64,000 nt of DNA, taken from Streptomyces sp. NBC_00557. Lineage in GTDB: Bacteria; Actinomycetota; Actinomycetes; Streptomycetales; Streptomycetaceae. Position 1 is the stretch's first letter, and the number at the start of each line of letters is the position of its first letter. Both the position numbers and the translations under genes were made by a program. The notes under the pieces are model-generated. The model saw only the letters and a list, made by a program, of their open reading frames with translations. It had not been told where the DNA came from and did not search any database. The stretch spans positions 186,001 through 250,000 of the forward strand of contig NZ_CP107796.1 in assembly GCF_036345995.1 (NCBI RefSeq). The letters run 5' to 3'. This document shows, piece by piece, positions 1 to 8,785 of this stretch.

Positions 1-1107
1 GATGCGGCCGACGAGGCCCTTGTCGTGGGCGGGGTCGGCGAGCCGGGCCTGGCCGGAGCGCCACTGCTCGAACCGTTCGCGCGCCGTGTGAAGGTGGGAG
101 CGGTCCCGGGCGCCTTCGGACCCGGCGGGCGCGGCGGCGAGGTGGTCCAGGAGGTCGCGCACGGTGGCGCCGGTGTCGCCGACGAGGCCGACGTCGACCG
201 GAACCCGGCGTCCGATGTGAGTGGCCTCGGTGTCCACCTGGATCACGGTCCGGCCCTCGGGATACCAGTCCCGGTAGGGGAAGTCGGTGCCGAGCAGCAG
301 CAGGGTGTCCGCTTCCTGAAGGGCCGCCGCGGCGGCGGGGTTGCCGATCAGGCCCGTCTGGCCGACCTGGAACGGGTTGGCCTCGCCCTCGAAACCCGCC
401 TTGGCCTTCAGGGTGAGCACCATGGGCGCGGCCAGGCGGTCGGCGAGGGCGAGGACGTCGTCGCGGGCGGCACGGGCGCCCGCCCCGACCAGCAGGGTGG
501 TCCGTTCGGAGCGGTCGAGGAGTTCCGCGGCGCGGACTACGGCCGGCTCCTCCGGCCGGCTCACCGGAGCGTTCAGGGAGAACCGGGCCGGCCGGTCGGC
601 CGTCAGTTCCCGCTCGCCCAGGTCGCCCGGCACGGTGAGGACGGCGACGCCCTTGCGGCCCCGTGCGTGGCGCACCGCCGTCTCCAGCATCTGCGGCAGC
701 TGGTCGGGGGAGGTCACCGTCGCGCGGAAGACGGCCACATCGCTGAAGAGGGCGTCGTTGTCGACCTCCTGGAAGTAGTCGCTGCCGAGTTCGGCGAGCG
801 GTACCTGGCCGGCGATGGCCAGGACCGGGGCGTGGCTCTTGGCCGCGTCGTACAGTCCGTTGAGGAGGTGCACGGAACCGGGTCCGACGGTGCCCATGCA
901 CACGCCGAGGGTGCCGGTGAGCTGCGACTGGGCGCCGGCTGCGAAGGCCGCCGCCTCCTCGTGCCGGCACCCCACCCATTCCAGGCCCTCGGTGGTCCGG
1001 ATGGCGTCGGTCAGGGGGTTGAGCGCGTCTCCCACGACGCCGAACACCTGGCGCACGCCGAGTTCCCTCAGCGCGTCCACGATGACTTGGGCAACGGTAC
1101 GGGCCAC
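1..1107 (-). CDS. ThDP-dependent pyruvate oxidase/dehydrogenase-like enzyme (partial)
   Basis: About 368 codons are visible and the C-terminal part lies beyond the left edge. The protein has the layout of a PoxB/acetolactate-synthase-type thiamine-diphosphate enzyme. An N-terminal pyrimidine-binding domain carries the conserved Glu in HEEAAAFAAG (near residue 50). A central Rossmann-like domain starts around residue 185 (LLVGAGARAA). The family decarboxylates pyruvate, passing electrons to a quinone or to oxygen. The start is GTG, because a GGAGG box sits 6 bases upstream and the frame opens with a typical VARTVAQVIVDALRELGV. It begins 14 bases after the stop of the FMN-glutamate-synthase-like gene, so the two are probably one transcript. 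The exact substrate cannot be settled without the missing C-terminal ThDP-binding domain; acetolactate synthase is the main alternative. Confidence 0.9.
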   Translation of the reverse strand, partial: MARTVAQVIVDALRELGVRQVFGVVGDALNPLTDAIRTTEGLEWVGCRHEEAAAFAAGAQSQLTGTLGVCMGTVGPGSVHLLNGLYDAAKSHAPVLAIAGQVPLAELGSDYFQEVDNDALFSDVAVFRATVTSPDQLPQMLETAVRHARGRKGVAVLTVPGDLGERELTADRPARFSLNAPVSRPEEPAVVRAAELLDRSERTTLLVGAGARAARDDVLALADRLAAPMVLTLKAKAGFEGEANPFQVGQTGLIGNPAAAAALQEADTLLLLGTDFPYRDWYPEGRTVIQVDTEATHIGRRVPVDVGLVGDTGATVRDLLDHLAAAPAGSEGARDRSHLHTARERFEQWRSGQARLADPAHDKGLVGRI

Positions 1108-1121
1108 GTGATTCCTCCAGG

Positions 1122-2675
1122 TCACACGGTGAAACGGTCGGGGTCGGCGGCCTTCCAGTCGGCCGCCCAGGAGTCCGGCGGCCCGGCGAGCAGCTGCCCG
1201 GGCCCGAGCCACTCGTACAGCTCCTCGTAGGAGCGTTCGGTGAACGGGTCGACGCGCCGGCGCAGCATGTGCGGACGCAGGTCCGCGGGATCGGTGACGC
1301 CCATGGCCGCCATGAGCTGCAACGCGCTGGCCACCGTCGCCTGCTGGAAGCGCTGGACGCGCGCCGTCTTGTCGGGGACGTCGAGGGCGCGGGCCCGGCG
1401 GGGGTCCTGCGTCGTGACACCAGTGGGGCAGGTGTTCGTGTGGCACCGCTGTGCCTGTATGCAGCCGACGGCGAACATCATGGCCCGTGCGGCGTTGCCG
1501 TAGTCGGCGCCCTGCACCATGCGCTTGACTAGGTCGGTGCCCGTGGCGATCTTGCCGCTCGCGCCGATCCTGATCCGGTCGCGCAGGCCGGTCCCCACAA
1601 GGGCGTTGTGCACGGTGAGCAGGCCCTCGGTGAGCGGTGTCCCCACGTGGTCGGCGAACTCCAGCGGCGCCGCGCCGGTTCCGCCCTCGCCCTCCTCCAG
1701 CATGGCCTTGCACACGGCCAGAAACTGCCGTCGCGAGCCCACGCACAGCTTGAAACCGGCGGGCTTGCCACCGGACAGCTCGCGCATGCGGGCGATGAAG
1801 CGGACCAGTTCGCGCGGGGTGGAGAACACCCGGTGGTACGGCGGCGAGACGACCGTACGTCCCTCGGGCACGTCCCGGGCGCGCGCGATCTCGGCGTTCA
1901 CCTTGGCGCCGGGAAGAACCCCGCCGATGCCGGGTTTGGCGCCTTGCGACAGCTTCAGGGACACGCACTTGACATGGTCGTGCGCGGCCTTGTCGGCGAA
2001 TTCGGCCGCGTCGAAGTCACCGTCCCGGGTGCGGCAGCCGAAGTACCCGGTGCCGATCTCCCACACGAGGTCGCCCCCGGGCCGCAGGTGGTACTCGGAC
2101 AGCCCGCCCTCGCCGGTGTCCTGGGCGAAACTCCCGGCCGCGGCACCGCCGTTGAGGGCGAGGACGGCGTTGGCGGACAGCGAACCGAAGCTCATCGCCG
2201 ACACGTTCAGCAGGGCCATGTCGTAGGGACGGACGCAGTCCGGGCCGCCGATCCGCACGCGCGGCGGCGTTTTGGGCACCGGGCACGGCGCCATCGACGG
2301 AACGAGATACTCGTAACCGGGCTGGTACACGTCCCGCTCGGTGCCGTACGGCTCCTCCGCGTCGGTGCCCTTGGCGCGCTCGTAGACGATGCTGCGCACG
2401 TCCCGGTCGAAGGGGCGCCCGTCGAAGTTCCGCTCGATGAAGTACTGCTGCAACTCCGGGCGGATGCTCTCCATGAGGAAGCGGAGATGGCCGAGGACGG
2501 GATAGTTGCGCAGCACCGAGTGCCGGCGCTGCAGTAGGTCCCAGGCGCCGAGCGCGCCCAGGAACGCGAGCGGCACGGCCGCGAACCACCAGGCGGGTGA
2601 GTTGGCGACCACCGCGGCCAGGGCAGCGCCGAGAGCGGCCGGCAGAGTCAGGACGATGATGACGATCCGTGTCAC
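1122..2675 (-). CDS. FMN-binding glutamate synthase family protein
   Basis: This 517-residue protein has two hydrophobic helices at its N-terminus (about residues 4-25 and 28-46), followed by a glutamate-synthase-type FMN barrel. The barrel shows the motif EGEGGTGAAP (about 328-337) and the cysteine triplet C405-x5-C411-x4-C416, which in this family binds a 3Fe-4S cluster. It lacks the glutamine amidotransferase domain of full GltB, as expected for the short membrane-linked relatives found in many bacteria. Those relatives are annotated as glutamate synthases although their substrate is largely untested. The GTG start has only a weak ribosome site (GCGAGAT). It is the first gene of a likely two-gene unit with the pyruvate-oxidase-like gene. 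A role in electron transfer from an unknown donor is inference. Confidence 0.9.
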   Translation of the reverse strand: MTRIVIIVLTLPAALGAALAAVVANSPAWWFAAVPLAFLGALGAWDLLQRRHSVLRNYPVLGHLRFLMESIRPELQQYFIERNFDGRPFDRDVRSIVYERAKGTDAEEPYGTERDVYQPGYEYLVPSMAPCPVPKTPPRVRIGGPDCVRPYDMALLNVSAMSFGSLSANAVLALNGGAAAGSFAQDTGEGGLSEYHLRPGGDLVWEIGTGYFGCRTRDGDFDAAEFADKAAHDHVKCVSLKLSQGAKPGIGGVLPGAKVNAEIARARDVPEGRTVVSPPYHRVFSTPRELVRFIARMRELSGGKPAGFKLCVGSRRQFLAVCKAMLEEGEGGTGAAPLEFADHVGTPLTEGLLTVHNALVGTGLRDRIRIGASGKIATGTDLVKRMVQGADYGNAARAMMFAVGCIQAQRCHTNTCPTGVTTQDPRRARALDVPDKTARVQRFQQATVASALQLMAAMGVTDPADLRPHMLRRRVDPFTERSYEELYEWLGPGQLLAGPPDSWAADWKAADPDRFTV

Positions 2676-3110
2676 ATCTCGCGCATTGCCCGGTTACCGC
2701 CTGCCATGCACGCCGAGACGGCACCGGCCCCCTCGCCCAGGTCTGCGCCGGACGAACCGCGGCAGGCGAGCTGGTGCGGACGCGCGATCTGCGCGGAAAC
2801 CGAGTCTGAGCGCGAGGCGGCCGGCCGGCTGGTCGGTCTGCTCCGGCTGCGCCTGCACGCCGTGAAAGCCGCGTCCCGCCCCCCGCGGGGGGCTGACCTC
2901 CTGCAACAGGTCCTGCTGCGACGGCCGGCATCCGCTGCTGCTCGTCCCTGCCTCCGCCCCGGAAGGAAACCAGGGGTGACCTGATGTCTCCAACTCGCGC
3001 CTCACGGTGTGCCGTAGGCGTGCAACGCACTCACCGCGGGCAACCGGATAGCCCAGGGACGTGCGCACAGGGCGACGGTCCGGGTGACGACGGAAGCAAG
3101 GAGGTCGGCG

Positions 3111-3257
3111 ATGGAATGGTGGGGCTGGGTGGTCCTGCTGATCGCGGTGGCAGGACTGCTCGCCGCGACAACGTTGGCAGTACAGGCGAAACGCCGTAAC
3201 GGCACGGTGATCGCGGTGCGTTCGGGTCACCGGAGCGGCGGGGAGGGGGGACGGTGA
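3111..3257 (+). CDS. 48-residue single-span membrane protein coupled to PRC-barrel genes
   Basis: A short gene starting at ATG after a strong GGAGGT box (spacing 5). The product begins MEWWGWVVLLIAVAGLLAAT, a tryptophan-rich hydrophobic helix, followed by a basic tail (QAKRRNG) and a glycine/arginine-rich end. Its TGA overlaps the GTG of the next gene (GTGA), so translation is probably coupled. This architecture of a tiny helix followed by two PRC-barrel proteins suggests a membrane anchor or assembly partner, which is inference. No named family is recognised. Confidence 0.75.
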   Translation: MEWWGWVVLLIAVAGLLAATTLAVQAKRRNGTVIAVRSGHRSGGEGGR

Positions 3258-3859
3258 ACACCCTGATGCTCGCCTCCGAACTGACCGGGCGCGTGGTCGT
3301 GACGCTGGGCGGCGAGGCGGTCGCCCAGATCCGCGACACCGTCTTCGACGCTCAGGCCGGTCGGATCAAGGGCTTCACCCTGAGCGGACGCGGGCTGTTG
3401 TCCGGCCCTCTCAAGGAGAGCCTCCCCTTCTCCGGAGTGCACGCCATCGGACCGTCCGCCGTGATGATTCCCAGTGAGGCGGTCCTGGAGAACAGGGACG
3501 TGGTCGTGGGGACCGGCGAAGCCGACCGCGGTCAGGTCATCGGCGCGCCCGTCCTCACCGACCAGGGGACCGAGGTGGGCACGGTCCTGGACGTGGTGAT
3601 CGAGGCCGGCGTCGGCGGACGGGTCATCGGCTTCGAGATCGCCGCCCACGAGAACCTCGATTCCCGGAAGCGGAAGACGTTCATCCCGCGCGGGGAGACA
3701 CTGGCCGTCTCCGGCCGGGCCCTGGTCGTCCCCGCGGACGCCGGCCGCTTCGTCGCCGACGACCTGCCCAGCTTCAGCGCCCAGGTGGAGGCCTTCCGCG
3801 CGCAGGCCGTGCAGCCGTGCGCCGGAGCGCCCACGGCCGGAGAAGGAGGCCCGGCATGA
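3254..3859 (+). CDS. PRC-barrel domain protein (two barrels)
   Basis: This 201-residue soluble protein has two PRC-barrel-like halves. One starts MLASELTGRVVVTLGGEAVAQI and the second starts around residue 94 (GAPVLTDQGTEVGTVLDVVI). Each has the barrel's usual alternation of Gly and Val strands and a 'G.V.D' turn. PRC barrels occur in RimM and in photosynthetic reaction-centre H subunits and usually mediate protein-protein contacts. The GTG start overlaps the stop of the upstream 48-residue gene, and its own TGA overlaps the next ATG (ATGA). The three genes therefore form a tightly coupled operon. There is no enzymatic motif and the function is unknown. Confidence 0.85.
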   Translation: MNTLMLASELTGRVVVTLGGEAVAQIRDTVFDAQAGRIKGFTLSGRGLLSGPLKESLPFSGVHAIGPSAVMIPSEAVLENRDVVVGTGEADRGQVIGAPVLTDQGTEVGTVLDVVIEAGVGGRVIGFEIAAHENLDSRKRKTFIPRGETLAVSGRALVVPADAGRFVADDLPSFSAQVEAFRAQAVQPCAGAPTAGEGGPA

Positions 3860-4308
3860 TGATGTTCTCCCAGGCCCTGGGCCTGCCCGTGATCACCGCC
3901 GAAGAGGCCGAACAGCTCGGTCGCGTGGAGTCGCTGACCATCGATGCCCGCAACAGACCGGTCGCCTGCCTGCGTCTGTCCAAGGCCCCGAAGCACGCCA
4001 CGACCATCGCCTGGGACGCGATCGAAGCCGTCGGACGGGACGCCGTCATCGTGCGCTCCCGCACCGGCGTCGATCCCGGGCAGAACGACGTTCCCGCCCA
4101 CCACGAGGCCCTCGGGCGCCGGGTCCTGACGGAACACGGCACCGCGCACGGCACCGTCAAGGACGTCGCCTTCGACAACGCGACCGGGCACATCCTCACG
4201 CTCTACACGGCACTCGGCGACATCCCCGCAGACCGCCTCCTCGGCGTCGGCTCGTACGCCGTGGTGGTCCGCGTCGAGCCCCACGGGCGTCCCCGGGCAC
4301 GGAAGTGA
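3856..4308 (+). CDS. PRC-barrel domain protein (third gene of the trio)
   Basis: The start is the ATG at 3856, which follows GAAGGAGG and overlaps the previous stop; an upstream in-frame start would not have this site. The 150-residue product opens MMMFSQALGLPVITAEEAEQLGRVE and carries one clear PRC barrel plus a second weaker repeat from about residue 80 (GRRVLTEHGTAHGTVKDVAF). It resembles its upstream neighbour, so the pair probably arose by duplication. The end of the gene faces the BrkB-like gene on the other strand. Confidence 0.85.
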   Translation: MMMFSQALGLPVITAEEAEQLGRVESLTIDARNRPVACLRLSKAPKHATTIAWDAIEAVGRDAVIVRSRTGVDPGQNDVPAHHEALGRRVLTEHGTAHGTVKDVAFDNATGHILTLYTALGDIPADRLLGVGSYAVVVRVEPHGRPRARK

Positions 4309-4689
4309 GCCGCGCGCGGTCGTAACCACCCGGGGTTCGATGCCGGCGGGCTGGTCGTCCCGTCGGCGGGCGAAGCCTAGCCACAGCGGGCCGGTCGTCG
4401 CGCGGGCGTGTCGCTGTTCGCCTCCCGCGTCAGGCACGCGGCGGGCTCAAACCCGCCTCCGCTTACGACATCGGCGGCGGGCGCTACGGGAGCGTTCCGG
4501 CCATACGTCCAGGCCCGCTGCTGCCGGCCCTGCCAGTCCGTCACGCAGGTCGTTAGAGAGTTAGAGACCGCGCCGGTGCTCGCGCGTACGGCGGCCACCG
4601 ACGCCACCCGGGGACTCGTGCGGTTCCCTTTGTGCCAGGTCCCCCCGCCCCGCGCCTGCCGGCACCGAGGACGGTGATGGCCTGGGGCC
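4309..4689. other. Convergent intergenic region
   Basis: No gene is supported in these 381 bases, which lie between converging genes. I see a hairpin with stem GGCGGG/CCCGCC at 4440-4457, possibly a terminator, and a perfect tandem octamer GTTAGAGA at 4552-4567. The hairpin looks superficially like a tRNA T-arm, but no acceptor or anticodon stem accompanies it. Confidence 0.5.
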
Positions 4690-5592
4690 TCAGCCGGGAG
4701 GCGGTGCGGTCGGGGACGCGGAGCCGGTGACCGCTGCGGAACAGAGCGCGGCAGGTTTCGCCAACTCGACGTTGAACTGGGCGCCGGCCAGGAGCGCGAG
4801 GTTGGACAGCCACAGCCAGACGAGAAAGACCACCACGCCTGCCAGGGAGCCGTACAGACGGTAGTAGGTGCTCACATGCGAGGCGTAGGCGGTGAAGCCC
4901 AGCGAGACGATCAGCAGGAGCAGGATCGCCAGGCCGCCGCCCGGTGCCATCCTCCGCACGGGCCTCGAGCAGGCAGGGCCCGAGCGGTAGAGCACCAGCA
5001 CCAGGGCGCACGCGACGGCGCCCAGGACGGGCCAGCGCAGTGTGTCCCAGGCGGTCTCGGGCACGGTGCCCAGGTTCAGCGCCCGGCCCAGACGTCTGGC
5101 CAGGCCGCCGCTCACCAGCAGCGCGAGGGTGGTGGTGACCAGAAGGCTGATCAGCACGATGGCCGTGACGATGATGCGCGGGGCCGTGCGCCACACCGGC
5201 CGGTGCGCACTGACGTGGTGGATCGCGTGCAGAGCCCTGCGAAAGACGCTCAGGTAACTGCAGCCCGACCACAGCGCCCCCACGACGCCGAAGAACATCA
5301 GCATCCACGCCGCTGACGACTGACCGGCCAGTTGCCGCAGTGCGCTGCGCAGCAGTCCGCGGGAGGCGGCCGGGACGACCCCCGTCATCCGGTCGATCAC
5401 CTCAGGAGTCGTCCTGGGCATGGTCAGCCCGAGGACCGAGAGGATGACCAGCAGTACGGGGAACAGGGCCAGGACCGCGTAGTACGTCAGGGCGGCCGCC
5501 CAGTCCATGACGTCGTCGTTCCAGATGGACACCGGTGTCCGGCGCAGCGCCGTCCACCACCCGTACCGCCGGCCGTCAGCGTGCCGCATCAC
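4690..5592 (-). CDS. YihY/BrkB family inner-membrane protein
   Basis: About 300 residues with the family's signature start region (W-x-D-D-V-MDWAAALTYYAVLALFP) and roughly six membrane helices. The Pro/Gly-rich ends are cytoplasmic. The family was once called ribonuclease BN and is now regarded as a membrane transporter or lipid-associated protein of uncertain role. The open frame extends upstream to 5679, but GGGGAGGG lies 8 bases before the GTG at 5592 (an ATG follows directly at 5589), so I place the start there. The C-terminal 25 residues are Ala/Pro-rich and probably disordered. Confidence 0.9.
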   Translation of the reverse strand: MMRHADGRRYGWWTALRRTPVSIWNDDVMDWAAALTYYAVLALFPVLLVILSVLGLTMPRTTPEVIDRMTGVVPAASRGLLRSALRQLAGQSSAAWMLMFFGVVGALWSGCSYLSVFRRALHAIHHVSAHRPVWRTAPRIIVTAIVLISLLVTTTLALLVSGGLARRLGRALNLGTVPETAWDTLRWPVLGAVACALVLVLYRSGPACSRPVRRMAPGGGLAILLLLIVSLGFTAYASHVSTYYRLYGSLAGVVVFLVWLWLSNLALLAGAQFNVELAKPAALCSAAVTGSASPTAPPPG

Positions 5593-5732
5593 CGCAACGC
5601 CCTCCCCACGCGCTCGCACCGACTCACGCCCGGCTGTCCGTTCCCCTCGGCGGCTCGGCGCCGGGATCCGCGGAAGCATGCAAGACGGGCCACGGCCCGA
5701 TCAGCCATGACCCGCCTTCCTCGGCACGCCGA

Positions 5733-5924
5733 TCAGTCCCCGAAGACGTTTTTCGCCGCGTCCTTGGCCTTCTCCCCCGCCTGCCGGACGTCGCCCTCCT
5801 CGTGTTTCCCGGCACCTGTACCCGCGCCGCCCCGGGTGATGTCCCCTCCACGAGCGGACCACTCGCACGGCAGGCGTGGACGGCGCTCTCCGCGCCGGGT
5901 ACGCCGGCCCGGCATCGTCACCAT
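5733..5924 (-). CDS. Possible small hydrophilic protein
   Basis: A 63-codon frame whose last 30 residues (GAGKHEEGDVRQAGEKAKDA, then AKNVFGD) look like the charged, Ala/Lys-rich helices of CsbD-like or other small stress proteins. The N-terminal half is Arg-rich and unconvincing, and the ATG at 5924 has no clear ribosome site, so the real start may be internal. It lies upstream of the BrkB-like gene on the same strand. Confidence 0.35.
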   Translation of the reverse strand: MVTMPGRRTRRGERRPRLPCEWSARGGDITRGGAGTGAGKHEEGDVRQAGEKAKDAAKNVFGD

Positions 5925-6026
5925 GACGTCGTGAGCGCGACACTCGGATCGGTCATGCCTGTGCCCGTGTTTTACGGGTATGCGGGCCTGATGAAAACCG
6001 GCGCTTCGGAACGTGAGGCGGTGTAC

Positions 6027-6626
6027 ATGGACCCGGCTGGGCATGATGAGGGCCGGCGGCCGCTCGTAGAGGGTCTTGCAGAGGGCCCGATATCGGTGTC
6101 CGCTGCCTTCGAGGGCAGTGAGGAGATCGCCAAGGCTCGTCACCTGGCCCGTCTCTTTCTGACGGACGTGCAGGCGGTGCACGGTCTGCCGGTGTCCAGC
6201 CGCGCGATGGGCATGGTCCAGCTGGTGGTGAGCGAGCTGGTGACCAACGCCCGGAAGTACGCGCCCGGGCTGTGCCTGTTGACGCTGACGATCGAAGAAG
6301 GGGCCGTCCAGGTGAGCGTCTGGGACAGCGGTACGGCGGTGCCGGCCGTCCTGGCGCCGGATCCGAGCCGCATCGGGCAGCACGGACTCGAGATTGTGAT
6401 GGCCGTCTGCCAGAGCTTCGCCGTTCACCGGGAGCCGGTGGGCAAGCGCATCACGGCCACGGTGGCGCTGGCCGATGATCCCGGCGCAGACGCGTCGGCC
6501 ACCAGCCGATATGACCAAGTCCCGCTCTGGACGGGGTCGCCCTCGAATTCCGCCGAGGGCCAACGCCGGTCAAGCCGATGTGAACGCCCGCGGCTCGGGA
6601 CCGCAGGGATGAGGCCGGCCTCCTGA
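6027..6626 (+). CDS. Anti-sigma-factor-type ATP-binding protein (RsbW/SpoIIAB-like)
   Basis: A GHKL ATPase domain fills residues 25-150 of a 199-residue product. The N box is VVSELVTNARKYAP (E70, N74), the G1 box is WDSGTAVP (D100) and the G2 box is GQHGLEIV (117-124). In Streptomyces these small kinases phosphorylate anti-sigma antagonists or bind sigma factors directly, and they occur in dozens of copies. The ATG at 6027 has GAGG 8 bases upstream; earlier in-frame starts reach into non-coding sequence. No partner antagonist or sigma gene is adjacent, so it is an orphan. The last 40 residues are Arg/Ser-rich and poorly conserved in appearance. Confidence 0.85.
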   Translation: MDPAGHDEGRRPLVEGLAEGPISVSAAFEGSEEIAKARHLARLFLTDVQAVHGLPVSSRAMGMVQLVVSELVTNARKYAPGLCLLTLTIEEGAVQVSVWDSGTAVPAVLAPDPSRIGQHGLEIVMAVCQSFAVHREPVGKRITATVALADDPGADASATSRYDQVPLWTGSPSNSAEGQRRSSRCERPRLGTAGMRPAS

Positions 6627-6986
6627 ACGGCCGGGCGAAAGACGCGGGACGGCGCGCGCGGTCGCCGGCGGCCCGCCACCGGCCGCGGCCCGGCTCGGTG
6701 ACGCGGCCGACGGCCGGCGGTGACTCGCACCGTGCGAGGCCGGCGGCAGGCCTTCTCGTGGACGGACGCGCGGTTGCGCCGGGGTGCCGGGTGGAGTGCT
6801 GTCTGCGGTAGCGCTGTCTGTCGCCGCACCCGTGTGCTGTCTACTCCCCCAGCGATGCGATGCCGCCCATTGCACCAGCCGATGAGCCCGGCCCCGGACG
6901 TTCCAGGCCGCCGTGCCCGGGCCCGTCAGGCCTTCCCGGTGACCCCCGCCGGGCGGTGGGCTTGGTCATGGCCATAACCTGCCGCC
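6627..6986. other. Intergenic region before the carbonic anhydrase gene
   Basis: These 360 bases hold no convincing gene on either strand. A CATAAC-like -10 element lies about 10 bases before the carbonic anhydrase ATG, compatible with a leaderless transcript. Confidence 0.4.
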
Positions 6987-7637
6987 ATGACCGACACCGC
7001 CACTCCTACCCCACGTGAAGCCTTCGAGATGCTGCTGGCCGGCAACGACCGGTTCGCGGCCGGCGTGCCCGAGCACCCGAACCAGGATGCCGCCCGTCGC
7101 GCCGAGATCGCTCCCGGCCAGCAGCCCTTCGCCGTTCTGTTCGGCTGTTCGGACTCCCGCCTCGCCGCCGAGATCATCTTCGACCGCGGGCTGGGAGACC
7201 TGTTCGTGGTGCGCACCGCCGGCCACGTGATGGGCCCGGAAGTGCTGGGCAGCATCGAGTACGGCGTGAGCGTGCTCGGGTGTCCGCTGGTGGTGATCCT
7301 CGGCCACGACGCGTGCGGCGCCGTCGCGGCCACCCGGGCCGCGGTGGACGGGGGCGCCACCGCCGACGGATTCGTGCGCGACGTCGTCGAGCGGGTCACC
7401 CCCAGCGTGCTGGCCGCCCGTGCCGCCGGCGCCAGTACCGACGCGGACTTCATCGCCGAGCACGTCCGCGCGACCGTCGACCTGCTCACCGACCGCTCCC
7501 GGGTACTGGCCGACCAGGTCGCCGCCGGACGGACGGCCGTCGTGGGCCTGTCCTACCGCCTGGCCGACGGCCGCGCCCAACTGGTCGCCGCCCGCGGCCT
7601 CGACCTCCCCACCGAGCGCCAGGCCACCGTCGCCTGA
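6987..7637 (+). CDS. Beta-class carbonic anhydrase
   Basis: This 216-residue protein has the complete beta-carbonic-anhydrase zinc site: C54-S-D56-S-R58, then H107-x2-C110 in LGHDACGA. It should interconvert CO2 and bicarbonate in the cytoplasm. The family's dimer segments (VVRTAGHVMG, GSIEYGV) are present and the length is normal. There is no ribosome site before the ATG, and a -10-like sequence is very close, so I suspect leaderless translation. An inverted repeat directly after the stop probably ends the transcript. Confidence 0.95.
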   Translation: MTDTATPTPREAFEMLLAGNDRFAAGVPEHPNQDAARRAEIAPGQQPFAVLFGCSDSRLAAEIIFDRGLGDLFVVRTAGHVMGPEVLGSIEYGVSVLGCPLVVILGHDACGAVAATRAAVDGGATADGFVRDVVERVTPSVLAARAAGASTDADFIAEHVRATVDLLTDRSRVLADQVAAGRTAVVGLSYRLADGRAQLVAARGLDLPTERQATVA

Positions 7638-7638
7638 C

Positions 7639-7661
7639 CGCCGCACCGCCCGCTTGCGGCG
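7639..7661 (+). terminator. Probable terminator after the carbonic anhydrase gene
   Basis: The stem CGCCGC/GCGGCG with an 11-base loop begins two bases after the stop codon. There is no T-run, which is usual in high-GC actinobacteria. Confidence 0.45.
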
Positions 7662-8179
7662 TGGAATCCGCCGGCCCGCGAGCGGCACGACGCCTCGCCG
7701 GACCATGCCGGCGCGTCGGAAGGTGCGTACGGTGACGGCGGTGCCGACCGCCTGTGCCTCACGTTCCTGGAACCGGCGGCGTCTCCCGGGGCGGCGCATG
7801 CACCGCCCCGGGCATCGGCCGGCAAGGGCTGCACCAGACGATCGCTCGCCGTGCTCCCCTCGGCGGCTCCGTCAGACGAAGAAGGCGCCCATGCCGGCGA
7901 CGTCCGTTTCCGCGTGGTGTTCTCGATCCCCGGAACGAACGAGTGCTTCGCACGAGGCCTGGGAGCGGAGCTGTACGGCAGCGGAGCTGTACGGCACCGG
8001 CCATGCCCACGCACCGGCTCTGGCGGTGGCGGGGCAGCGCCGGCGGTCTCAGTCCGCCGTAAGGAGGTCATCCCGGCTTCGGTGCAGGCCTTCGTGCGCG
8101 CATCTCTGGACCTGCCCCTTGGTCCGCCGATGAGTTTCCGGTGGGAGTGCGGTCTACCCGTCGACGAAGGGAGCGCACC
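7662..8179. other. Intergenic region with a 16-bp tandem repeat
   Basis: Within this region, about 520 bases without a supported gene, GCGGAGCTGTACGGCA occurs twice in perfect tandem at 7965-7996. Open frames here lack ribosome sites and family resemblance. Confidence 0.5.
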
Positions 8180-8785
8180 GTGCGCAAGATCATCATTTGC
8201 ACGTTCCTGACGCTGGACGGCGTCATGCAGGCACCGGGCGGTCCGGACGAGGACGCGCAGAGCGGCTTCGAGCACGGCGGCTGGCAGAAGCCGGTGTCCG
8301 ACGACGAGGTCGGCACGGCCATCGCCGGTTGGTACGAGGCCTCCGACGCGATGCTGCTCGGCCGCAAGACGTACGAGATCTTCGCTTCGTACTGGCCGAC
8401 CGCCGATCCCGGCAATCCGTTCACCCATCGGATGAACAGCATGCACAAGTACGTGGCGTCTCGGACCCTGACATCCGTCGAGTGGCAGAACTCCACGCTG
8501 CTGGAGGGCGACCTCGTCGATGCCGTACGCGAGCTGAAAGCGTCCGACGGCGCCAACATCAACGTCGTGGGCAGTGGGGACCTCGCCCAGACCCTCATGC
8601 GGCACAACCTGGTCGACGAGTACCGGCTGACCATCCATCCGGTGATCATCGGCACCGGCAAGCGGCTGTTCGCCGACGGAGCGATTCCCACTGCGCTGGA
8701 GCCGGTCAGCGTCTCGACGACGAAGGGCGGAACCATCGTCGGCGTCTACCGACCGAACGGTAAGCCCAGCTACGACAGCTATTAA
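8180..8785 (+). CDS. RibD C-terminal/dihydrofolate-reductase-like family protein
   Basis: This 201-residue protein has the DHFR-like fold signature of the YwjB/RibD_C group. The first strand is RKIIICTFLTLDGVMQAPGG, followed by LLGRKTYEIFASYWP and NVVGSGDLAQTLMRHNLVDE, ending in the strand pair LTIHPVIIGTGKRLF. Members bind NADPH and reduce unknown substrates. The GTG at 8180 is chosen because GAAGGGAG lies 6 bases upstream and the family begins at this strand. It stands alone in the forward direction. Confidence 0.9.
   Translation: MRKIIICTFLTLDGVMQAPGGPDEDAQSGFEHGGWQKPVSDDEVGTAIAGWYEASDAMLLGRKTYEIFASYWPTADPGNPFTHRMNSMHKYVASRTLTSVEWQNSTLLEGDLVDAVRELKASDGANINVVGSGDLAQTLMRHNLVDEYRLTIHPVIIGTGKRLFADGAIPTALEPVSVSTTKGGTIVGVYRPNGKPSYDSY

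Noticed and set aside
25..1230. A 401-codon forward open frame across the ThDP enzyme gene
   Set aside because: It is the antisense shadow of the reverse-strand gene; it is rich in Gly/Val/Ala/His, has no family motif and no ribosome site.
4440..4457. Hairpin resembling a tRNA T-arm
   Set aside because: No matching acceptor, D or anticodon stem and no CCA-adjacent discriminator could be built on either strand.
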